From assembly GCA_934203205.1 (NCBI GenBank), contig CAKPYV010000035.1, forward strand, positions 1 to 23,638: 23,638 bases of DNA, written 5' to 3'. Below are positions 7,303 through 13,696 of this stretch, one piece after another. The translations under genes were made by a program, and so were the position numbers. Position 1 is the stretch's first letter. Every line of letters starts with the position of its first letter. The stretch comes from an uncultured Anaerovibrio sp. (lineage in GTDB: Bacteria; Bacillota; Negativicutes; Selenomonadales; Selenomonadaceae). The notes beneath the pieces were generated by a model. It was given only the letters and a program-made list of their open reading frames with translations, did not search any database and was not told where the DNA came from.

Positions 7303-7581
7303 GTGATTATTAATGGCAATTTGCAGGGCATTGCAGGTGTATATGCTAATGCAGGCAGTAATAACAAGGTTAGTAAGGCCTATCAGCAGGCAGAGTCTGC
7401 TGGGGATGATATTCAGATTTCCTCTCAGGGACAGCAGTTTAATGAGATTATGCGGAAGCTAAAGGCTGGTTCTGATGTGCGGATGGACAAGGTGGCTATG
7501 TATGAGAATATGCTGGCTGCTGGTACTTATCAGGTGGATAATGGTGCCTTGGCAGACAAGCTGCTGCAGTATCGTTATTGA
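7303..7581 (+). CDS. flgM: FlgM, anti-sigma-28 factor
   Basis: FlgM binds and inhibits the flagellar sigma factor until the hook is finished and FlgM is exported. The product is 92 residues from GTG 7303: a disordered N-terminal half beginning MIINGN, then DDIQISSQGQQF and the sigma-binding helices in about 42-90 (VRMDKVAMYENMLAAGTYQVDNGALADKLL in three short runs). Upstream in-frame ATG codons exist at 7282 and 7291, but neither has a spaced ribosome-binding site, whereas AGGATGGTGAG precedes GTG 7303 and the resulting start MIINGN is what FlgM proteins of this group usually show. It is the first gene of the late flagellar operon, 14 bases before flgN. Confidence 0.85.
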   Translation: MIINGNLQGIAGVYANAGSNNKVSKAYQQAESAGDDIQISSQGQQFNEIMRKLKAGSDVRMDKVAMYENMLAAGTYQVDNGALADKLLQYRY

Positions 7582-7595
7582 GATGAGGTAGGGAT

Positions 7596-8081
7596 ATGTG
7601 GCAGGAATTGGCCAGGATACTGGCTCTCTTAATTAGTAATTATCAAAAGCTGCAGGAGCTGAACAAGGAAAAGCATGGTGTTCTGGTACTGGTGAAAATG
7701 CAGGAACTGGAAAAAATTATTGCCAGAGAAGAAGATATTATTAAGGAAATCAATCAGGCGGAGAAACAACGGCGGCAGCTATTACAAAAAATGGCAAATA
7801 GCGGTGTCAAGGTACGGCCTGATATGGAAATGCATCAGGTGTGGGAGCAATGCCCTAATGCTCAGCAAAAGGAGCTTCTCTATAAGCTCCACAAGATGCT
7901 GGCTCAGCTGGTAAAGGATGTGCAGGAGGCTAATGCCAATAATGAAATCCTGATTACCAGTGCTTTGGAGGCTATTAACGCCAAGCTGAATCAGCTGGGA
8001 GGCTCTATGGTGGAGCCTGCCTATGGCAGTCGGGGGCAGGAGCAGGTTACTCATCGCAAGAATTTTAATCTGGAGGCATAA
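7596..8081 (+). CDS. flgN: FlgN-family flagellar export chaperone
   Basis: FlgN binds the C-terminal helices of FlgK and FlgL in the cytoplasm and delivers them to the flagellar export gate. This 161-residue protein is nearly all helical with long heptad-like runs (about 10-60 and 90-135) and carries the family signature NANNEILITSALEAINAKL near residue 115. The C-terminus (YGSRGQE) is the flexible tail found in Firmicute FlgN/YvyG. ATG 7596 is preceded by GAGGTAGGG. It lies between flgM and a second FlgN-like gene, and two genes before its expected client flgK. Confidence 0.85.
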   Translation: MWQELARILALLISNYQKLQELNKEKHGVLVLVKMQELEKIIAREEDIIKEINQAEKQRRQLLQKMANSGVKVRPDMEMHQVWEQCPNAQQKELLYKLHKMLAQLVKDVQEANANNEILITSALEAINAKLNQLGGSMVEPAYGSRGQEQVTHRKNFNLEA

Positions 8082-8082
8082 G

Positions 8083-8550
8083 GTGCAGGAATTTATACAG
8101 TTTTTACGACAGCAGCTGGTACTGTGCTTGCGGCTTTTGGAGCTGTCAGGTCAGCAGAGGGAAGCCCTTATACATACGGCAGCTCCCGCAGTACGGCGTC
8201 TTACCAAGGAAATTGAAACAGTGATTATTGATTTGAATCTGCTGGAAAAAAGGAAACAGGCCTTTCTCCAACAGCAGAAGGCTCAAAATGCGGCAGAGTG
8301 GCTGTCAACTCAAAGGGATGGCCTGGAGAAAAATATGGCCCTGCAGCTGATAAAGAAGCTGGAAAAGGCTCTCAATCAGCTGAAAACTGTGGCTGGAGAT
8401 AACAAGCAATATCTTGATAAGAATATGAGCTATATTGATTATAATATCAATGTTCTAACTGGAGCCGTGGCAGGGGTAACCTATAGTGCAGCTGAGGCTG
8501 GCGGGGTTGGCACTTTGACCGGCACCAAGATGTTTGAAGCAAATATATGA
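8083..8550 (+). CDS. Second FlgN-like export chaperone
   Basis: A second small helical protein (155 residues) of the FlgN type follows the first by one base. The C-terminal part LDKNMSYIDYNINVLTG (about 111-127) is the FlgN client-binding signature, followed by a VTYSA segment and a Gly-rich tail. It shares little obvious residue identity with the first FlgN, so this is either an old duplication or two chaperones with separate clients. The frame is open back to 8023 inside flgN, but GGAGG at 8072-8076 sits six bases before GTG 8083, which is chosen as the start. It ends 17 bases before flgK, which suggests FlgK as its client. Confidence 0.75.
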   Translation: MQEFIQFLRQQLVLCLRLLELSGQQREALIHTAAPAVRRLTKEIETVIIDLNLLEKRKQAFLQQQKAQNAAEWLSTQRDGLEKNMALQLIKKLEKALNQLKTVAGDNKQYLDKNMSYIDYNINVLTGAVAGVTYSAAEAGGVGTLTGTKMFEANI

Positions 8551-8567
8551 TTAGGCAGGTGTAAAAA

Positions 8568-10391
8568 ATGCAGAGTACCTTTTCAGGTCTTAATACCATG
8601 GTAAATGGTATCTATACACAGCGACTGGGGTTAAATACCGTTGGTCACAATATCAGCAATTCCAATACAGAGGGATATTCCCGCCAGACTGCTCATGCAG
8701 CGGCCACCCCTTCTTCTGAGGTGTATACCTTGGCAGGAGCCAGTCAGGTAGGTAATGGTTCCACCGTTACTTCTGTTATTAGAGCTAGAGATATATATGC
8801 AGATCGTCAGTATTGGAAGGAAAACAGTACTGATGGCTACTACAAGGGCAAGGCTAATAATTATGCCAAGATAGAGTCTATCTTTAACGATTCTGATAAC
8901 AGCGGTATTCAGGATGCTATGGAGAAATTCTATCAGGCTTGGCAGGATTGTTCCACCACCGCCAGCAGTGATACCAGCCGTCAGAATGTTATTAATGCTG
9001 GACAGAATTATGCTCAGAGCCTGCAGACGGCAGCGAAGCAGACCAAGGAGCAGATTGATTCCCTCTACGATGATATCAGCCTTAGCGTGGTAAAGATGAA
9101 CCGCCTTATGGGCCAGGTGGTAGAGCTGAACAAGAATATTTCCGGTATCGAGGCTACTGGTGCTCATGCCAATGATCTGCGGGACCAGAGAGATTTGATT
9201 GTAGACCAGCTTACCGCTATGACAGATATTACGGTTTATGAATCTGCCAATGGTATGTACACCTTGGTCAGCAACGGTACTACCTTGGTTAATGGCATTA
9301 CCAAGGTGGATTTGGAAATGTCTGCCCCAAAGAATAACACCACCTACAGTCTCAGTGATTATGATATTATGATTAAGCAGACTGGCACGGTGTACACCCC
9401 TGGCAGCGGCGAGCTGAAAGCTCAGTTTGAGGCTGTAGCGGAGGACAAGGGATACATAGATCAGGTGGCCAATATGGCAGCCTTTATGTTTACCACCCTG
9501 AACGACCAGCACAAGGCAGGCTATGGTATTGATGGCTCCAAGGATAAGCCTTTTGGCAATGCTAATCCCAAGGATAATGCTACTACCAATTTGAATTTCT
9601 ATGGTGAAAGCGATAAGGCTTTCCAGTGGGATGCCAAGACTGGCAAGCTGGCTATGTATGATGTAAATACCGGGGTTAAGGAAGAACTTTCCGGTATGCA
9701 GATTCTGGAAAAGCTGACTGTCAACAGCGAGCTGACGGCCACAGATGGACACAAGAAGCTGGCTACCAGAAGCGGAGAGCGGGATGATGCAGGCAATCTG
9801 CTGTATCAGACTGATACTGGCACTACCACTACCATAACTACCACAGATGTTAAAAAGGCAAAGATAGATGCTAACACCAATAAACCTTTGTATATGGCCT
9901 TGAATGGCGGTACAACTACGAATGCCACTCAGGCCAAGCAGGATGCTAATGGCAAGCCTTTGTATTTACAGGATGGTGTTAAGTTGGATGACCAGGGCAA
10001 GCCTTTGGTGGTGGATGTTAATGGTACTGCTGATGGCAGCAATGCGGTATGGGTGGCAGCCCTCTTTAACTGTGAGCGGGACAAGACCAGTCCAGAGGTT
10101 AATGGTACAGACCGGCTGATTGGCAATGGTTCTCTCTACAGCTATTACAACACCAGCATGACAACCATGGGCTCTTCTGCCTCCAATATGAACGGCAGAG
10201 TAAAGTTCCAGGCCGGAGTTATGGATCAGGTGGAAAACCTGAGAAGCTCCACCAATGGCGTTAACTGGGATGAGGAACTTAGTAATATGATAACCTTCCA
10301 GCAGGGCTATTCTGCCTGCTCCCGTTGCTTGTCTGCAATGGATGAATGTCTGGATAAATTGATTAACGGTACTGGTACTGTGGGAAGATAA
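8568..10391 (+). CDS. flgK: FlgK, hook-filament junction protein 1
   Basis: FlgK is exported through the flagellum and forms the first junction layer between hook and filament. The N-terminal D0/D1 part is typical (TFSGLNTMVNGI, LNTVGHNISNSNTEGYSRQ), as is the C-terminal coiled part (about 530-600, ending LDKLING). At 607 residues it is longer than many FlgK proteins; the extra length is an insert at about 396-500 rich in Thr, Asn and Asp that holds four short repeats of the form Lys/Arg-x-Asp...Gly/Asn..Leu-Tyr. The conserved C-terminal helix has three cysteines (C584, C587, C594), and others are at C128 and C501; cysteine is normally avoided in axial flagellar proteins. ATG 8568 follows GGCAGGTG. 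Confidence 0.95.
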   Translation: MQSTFSGLNTMVNGIYTQRLGLNTVGHNISNSNTEGYSRQTAHAAATPSSEVYTLAGASQVGNGSTVTSVIRARDIYADRQYWKENSTDGYYKGKANNYAKIESIFNDSDNSGIQDAMEKFYQAWQDCSTTASSDTSRQNVINAGQNYAQSLQTAAKQTKEQIDSLYDDISLSVVKMNRLMGQVVELNKNISGIEATGAHANDLRDQRDLIVDQLTAMTDITVYESANGMYTLVSNGTTLVNGITKVDLEMSAPKNNTTYSLSDYDIMIKQTGTVYTPGSGELKAQFEAVAEDKGYIDQVANMAAFMFTTLNDQHKAGYGIDGSKDKPFGNANPKDNATTNLNFYGESDKAFQWDAKTGKLAMYDVNTGVKEELSGMQILEKLTVNSELTATDGHKKLATRSGERDDAGNLLYQTDTGTTTTITTTDVKKAKIDANTNKPLYMALNGGTTTNATQAKQDANGKPLYLQDGVKLDDQGKPLVVDVNGTADGSNAVWVAALFNCERDKTSPEVNGTDRLIGNGSLYSYYNTSMTTMGSSASNMNGRVKFQAGVMDQVENLRSSTNGVNWDEELSNMITFQQGYSACSRCLSAMDECLDKLINGTGTVGR

Positions 10392-10401
10392 GGTGATATA
10401 G

Positions 10402-11739
10402 ATGCGAATTTCTAGTACAATGATGTCCAATAATTATTTGAAGCAGCTGAACGGCACCTATGAGCAGTACAGCAAGCTGATGGAGCAGGCTGATGGCAGC
10501 AAGCTGCATAGAGCTTCAGATAATGCGGTGGGCTATTCCAAATACCTGCGTTATCAGAATAATAAGATTAGCAATGAGCAGTATCAGAGCAATGTTAGCA
10601 CTGCGGCTAGCTGGATGAAGAATGCAGATGCGGCTTTGGTAAATGTAACTGATTTGTTGCAGACCTTTAAGGCCAAGGTGGAGCAGGGTGCTAATTCCAC
10701 CAACAATGAAAGCGATATGAAGGATATTGCCAAGGAGCTTTTGGCCAATGTGCAGGAGCAGGTGGCAGATTTGAATACCCAGATTGGTGACCGTTTTCTC
10801 TTTGCGGGGCAGAAAGATACTACTATGCCTTTTGAAATCAGCGCTGATAAAATGAATAGGGGCGATACCTTTACCTTGGATGAAAAGCAGTCAGCTTTTT
10901 TCTCTGGAGCTACTGGTTGGGGTGATGAGAATACCACGGTAAAACAGATGCTGAAGCTAAAGGGCGATGATGGCAATAGCTATTATATGAACGTCAATAC
11001 CGGCGATGTGTACACTGAGGATTTCGTTAAGAATGGCTATAAAAATGAGGATAAATTTGATCCTAAAACCCAGGCTGTAGGCAATGTTACCAGTGGTGCA
11101 GCAGGTACAGCCAAACCCTATAATGTTTCCGAGAATTTTGACCAATATGGTGTGATTAAGGAAGGTGCTGCTGGCAGTGGTGTAGGTACAGATTATAAAA
11201 AGAAAATAACTGTCGATGGCAAGGATGTAAATTTGACCTTGTCTACCACTAAGCAGTATATTGTTAAATATGCTGGTGATGATAAATACATCTCCATGGT
11301 TAAGAAAAATGGCGGTGTAGATAAAGCTACTGATACGGTAAATGTTACTGGTCAGGATATTAATGGCTGTGACCTTTTCGATGTAGGCAATGATCCAGTT
11401 AGTGGTACAGCTAGATTGAATCAGCTTTTGTACACCGTAGCCAAGTTGGATGGAGCGGATTACAAATGGGCTGGGGAGCAGGGCATGACCATTGCTGATA
11501 GTGCTCATGCTACAGTGCTGGGGGCTCAGACCAAGATGGCTGCTAGACAGCAGGCGTATACCTCTGCTTCCGGTATGTTGGTTACTCAGAATGAATCCAT
11601 TACTAACGATATAACAGATGTGTCCAGCACAGATGTGGCTTTGCTGGCTACCAAGCTGATGGAGTATCAGACCATCTATAGCTTGTCCCTGTCTGTAGGC
11701 TCCAAGATTTTGCCGGGCACCTTGGCAGATTATTTGTAA
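10402..11739 (+). CDS. flgL: FlgL, hook-filament junction protein 3
   Basis: FlgL forms the second junction layer, on which the filament grows. N-terminal MRISSTMMSNNYLKQLN and the C-terminal ITDVSSTDVALLATKLMEYQTIYSLSL region are the conserved flagellin-like D0/D1 helices, and FLFAGQKDTTMPF is a FlgL landmark. At 445 residues it is about 150 longer than the common FlgL; the extra sequence is a Gly/Thr/Asp-rich, probably beta-strand, surface domain at about 145-330 with one Cys (C323). It starts ten bases after flgK, with AAGGTGATATAG before the ATG. Confidence 0.95.
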   Translation: MRISSTMMSNNYLKQLNGTYEQYSKLMEQADGSKLHRASDNAVGYSKYLRYQNNKISNEQYQSNVSTAASWMKNADAALVNVTDLLQTFKAKVEQGANSTNNESDMKDIAKELLANVQEQVADLNTQIGDRFLFAGQKDTTMPFEISADKMNRGDTFTLDEKQSAFFSGATGWGDENTTVKQMLKLKGDDGNSYYMNVNTGDVYTEDFVKNGYKNEDKFDPKTQAVGNVTSGAAGTAKPYNVSENFDQYGVIKEGAAGSGVGTDYKKKITVDGKDVNLTLSTTKQYIVKYAGDDKYISMVKKNGGVDKATDTVNVTGQDINGCDLFDVGNDPVSGTARLNQLLYTVAKLDGADYKWAGEQGMTIADSAHATVLGAQTKMAARQQAYTSASGMLVTQNESITNDITDVSSTDVALLATKLMEYQTIYSLSLSVGSKILPGTLADYL

Positions 11740-11797
11740 TTTGCTGGTCTAAATTGTCTAAGTGATGTATACTTAAAGTAGAAAGGATGTGAGGCAG

Positions 11798-12424
11798 ATG
11801 GGTATGTTAGATGGACTTGGGGGCACAGGTATCCTGTCCACCATGAAATATGTGAATATTGACCAACAGCTGCCTCGTATCGGTATTCGCCAGCAGCAGG
11901 CCAAATGCTTGGAGGCTGGCTATGAGCCTGCGGAAATGCATCGGGATTATGAGCCTCCTTTGGCTGATATGACAGCTAGTCTGGTGAAGGTGGATATTGA
12001 TTGTTATCCCTGCCGCAAGGCTTATGGCTATCTCAATAATACGGATTTTGCCCAGACCTATGGCCAGCAGGGCTTGCAGGATGTGGCAGCAGCTACCTCC
12101 CGGCATACTCAGGAGGGTTGGGATATGGCCAAAAACGGGGCCAAGCCGGGAGAAAGCATTATTGGCCGTCAGAATCGTTCCCGCTTCTGGAACCAGGTAG
12201 TAAAATGGCCTAAATGGGTGGCTAAGGATATTCCAGATCCGGTATTTACGGTAACCCCTTCGGAGATAAAGGGGCAGATGAATGTGGGACATGATAAATA
12301 TAGTATTAAGCCTCAGGCCAAGGCCAATATAGATATTCGGGTTGGGGAGGCTGAAACACATATTGCTACGGAAGGCTCCATTCGCATGTGGACCACGGAA
12401 GGTCATTACGATATACGGGCATAG
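11798..12424 (+). CDS. DUF6470 family protein (YviE-like), flagellar cluster
   Basis: The protein matches the DUF6470/YviE family by position (between flgL and fliW, as in Bacillus subtilis) and by style: an N-terminal stretch with repeated Gln and Arg (DQQLPRIGIRQQQA), the motif ASLVKVDIDCYPCRKAYG and a C-terminal beta-rich part (VGHDKYSIKPQAKANIDI). No signal peptide or membrane segment is visible. Its function is unknown. An in-frame GTG at 11789 touches its own ribosome-binding site (AAAGGA 11782-11787), so ATG 11798 or ATG 11804 is a better start; 11798 is given (208 residues). The 58-base gap after flgL contains TATACT at 11768-11773 without a good -35, so an internal promoter is possible but weak. 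Confidence 0.75.
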   Translation: MGMLDGLGGTGILSTMKYVNIDQQLPRIGIRQQQAKCLEAGYEPAEMHRDYEPPLADMTASLVKVDIDCYPCRKAYGYLNNTDFAQTYGQQGLQDVAAATSRHTQEGWDMAKNGAKPGESIIGRQNRSRFWNQVVKWPKWVAKDIPDPVFTVTPSEIKGQMNVGHDKYSIKPQAKANIDIRVGEAETHIATEGSIRMWTTEGHYDIRA

Positions 12425-12440
12425 GTTGTGAAATTTACTG

Positions 12441-12455
12441 GGGCAGCAGCTGCCC
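12441..12455 (+). other. Small GC-rich hairpin between the DUF6470 gene and fliW
   Basis: GGGCAG (12441-12446), loop CAG, CTGCCC (12450-12455): six perfect pairs with no T-run after it. It stands 54 bases before the fliW start. It may be an mRNA stability or processing element that separates the structural genes from the regulators. Confidence 0.4.
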
Positions 12456-12509
12456 TGCTTATGATTTGTATGTAGATTTAGTGCGAAAATAATTTTTGGA
12501 GGCTTTTAT

Positions 12510-12956
12510 ATGAGAAAGATAAATACCCGCCGTTTTGGCGAGCTGGAGATTGAGGATCAGGATATTATCAGATTTGCTGATGGCCTGCCAGCCTTTGAGG
12601 AGGAGCATGAATTTGTGGTACTGCCCTATGAAGAGGGTACACCATATATGTTTTTGCAGTCTTTGACTACTCCTGAACTGGCTTTCCTCATGACGGATCC
12701 TTTTGTTTTCTTCCCAGATTACAGCTTTGAACTGGATGATACCAATATGGAGAAGCTAGGGGTTGAGGCAATGGATGATATTCTGGTATGTACCCTCATA
12801 TCTATTCCGGCTACAGGTATTGCCAATATGACTACTAATCTGCTGGCACCAGTGGTTATTAACAGACACAGCAGAGAGGCTAGACAGGTGGTGCTGGAAA
12901 AGACTCAGTATACCACCAAGCATCGACTGTTTCCTGAGAAGAAGGAGGCAGAATAA
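12510..12956 (+). CDS. fliW: FliW, flagellar assembly factor and CsrA antagonist
   Basis: FliW binds either flagellin or CsrA; when flagellin is exported, free FliW removes CsrA from flagellin mRNA and allows more translation. The 148-residue beta-rich protein shows the family's features: the start of the fold at TRRFGELEIEDQDIIRFADGLP, FAFLMTDP-like AFLMTDPFVFFPDY in the middle, and NLLAPVVINRHSREARQVVL near the end. ATG 12510 follows a TTTTTGGAGG ribosome-binding site. Its stop codon overlaps the csrA start by one base (TAATG), so the two regulators are translationally coupled. Confidence 0.95.
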   Translation: MRKINTRRFGELEIEDQDIIRFADGLPAFEEEHEFVVLPYEEGTPYMFLQSLTTPELAFLMTDPFVFFPDYSFELDDTNMEKLGVEAMDDILVCTLISIPATGIANMTTNLLAPVVINRHSREARQVVLEKTQYTTKHRLFPEKKEAE

Positions 12957-13183
12957 TGCTTGTATTGACTAGACGCCCCCACCAGCAGATTATGGTAGGG
13001 GATGATATAGTCATTAATATTGTGGATGTTAATGGCGAAAATGTCCGGGTAGCAATAGATGCCCCTCGGCATGTAAAGATATATCGGGGAGAAATTTACA
13101 GGGCGATTAAGGATGAGAACCGCAATGCAGCGGCGGCACCTGCAGATTTTGATCTGTCACAGGCTTTGCCTGAAAAAAACTAA
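12956..13183 (+). CDS. csrA: CsrA, translational regulator
   Basis: CsrA dimers bind GGA motifs near ribosome-binding sites and control translation, in Firmicutes mainly of flagellin. MLVLTRRPHQQIMVGDDIVINIV and VRVAIDAPRHVKIYRGEIY are the standard RNA-binding strands; the conserved Arg in the RGEIY segment is present. The 75-residue length is normal, with an acidic/Ala-rich tail (about 57-75). GAAGGAGGCAG in the end of fliW is its ribosome-binding site. The next gene is flaG, not flagellin, 34 bases later. Confidence 0.97.
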   Translation: MLVLTRRPHQQIMVGDDIVINIVDVNGENVRVAIDAPRHVKIYRGEIYRAIKDENRNAAAAPADFDLSQALPEKN

Positions 13184-13184
13184 A

Positions 13185-13217
13185 GGACTAAATCATTTTT
13201 TCTATGGAGGGATAACG
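13185..13217 (+). promoter_or_regulatory. Possible two-site CsrA target in the flaG leader
   Basis: Two GGA motifs occur in the 34-base gap between csrA and flaG: GGA at 13185-13187 (in AAAGGACT) and GGA at 13206-13208, which is inside the flaG ribosome-binding site GGAGGG. A pair of GGA sites about 20 bases apart, one on the ribosome-binding site, is the arrangement CsrA dimers use on flagellin leaders. GGA is common in ribosome-binding sites, so this is only a candidate. Confidence 0.25.
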
Positions 13218-13679
13218 ATGATTGGAAAGATGCAGGACATGGTAACGGCAGCAGTGGTTGTATCTGCTGCTGATAACAAGGGCTCAAGGTATACCAGCGA
13301 GACCAAGGCAAGCAGTCAGAATACTCAGTCAGATGGCAATGCTGTTGTTAAGTCAGCGGTTCAGACCGATGGCGTGGATGCCATTAATGCTGCTGGCAAC
13401 CCTCAAGAGACAGGGGATGAACAGCAGGAAAAACAGGATGGCAAAAACCCTCTGTCCCATGAGTTTGTCAGTGAAATGACCAAGGAACTGAATGAGCTTA
13501 TGAGCAAGCTGAACTGTGACCTGGAGTTCCAATATCACAAGGAAGTAGGCGTTATGTCCGTAAAGATGGTGGATAAGAACACCAAGGAAGTTATTAAGGA
13601 ATATCCACCAGAGGAAATGGTGGAAGGTATGATTAAGGCTCAGGAATGGCTAGGCGCCTTCCTGGATAAGAAAGCGTAA
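13218..13679 (+). CDS. flaG: FlaG-family flagellar protein
   Basis: FlaG proteins affect filament length and are found next to fliD in many bacteria; the mechanism is not settled. The FlaG domain is the C-terminal half (about 80-153): ELNELMSKLNCDLEFQYHKE, VGVMSVKMVDKNTKEVIKEYPPEE and a final helix. The N-terminal half is low complexity, rich in Ser, Asn, Gln and Ala, and looks disordered. The frame is open back to 13113 inside csrA, but GGAGGG before ATG 13218 decides the start. It is followed after 17 bases by fliD. Confidence 0.88.
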   Translation: MIGKMQDMVTAAVVVSAADNKGSRYTSETKASSQNTQSDGNAVVKSAVQTDGVDAINAAGNPQETGDEQQEKQDGKNPLSHEFVSEMTKELNELMSKLNCDLEFQYHKEVGVMSVKMVDKNTKEVIKEYPPEEMVEGMIKAQEWLGAFLDKKA

Positions 13680-13696
13680 TAAAGGAGGGACCGGCA

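Noticed and set aside
8631..9752. Open frame of 373 codons on the - strand inside flgK
   Set aside because: Antisense to a certain gene, low-complexity Ile/Gly/Ser composition, no start signal; a shadow of flgK codon use.
11754..11773. Promoter before the DUF6470 gene (TATACT at 11768-11773)
   Set aside because: No -35 at usable spacing and no TGn extension; too weak to list as a separate promoter.
12441..12455. Terminator between the DUF6470 gene and fliW
   Set aside because: The stem is fair but no T-run follows; it is kept only as a hairpin.
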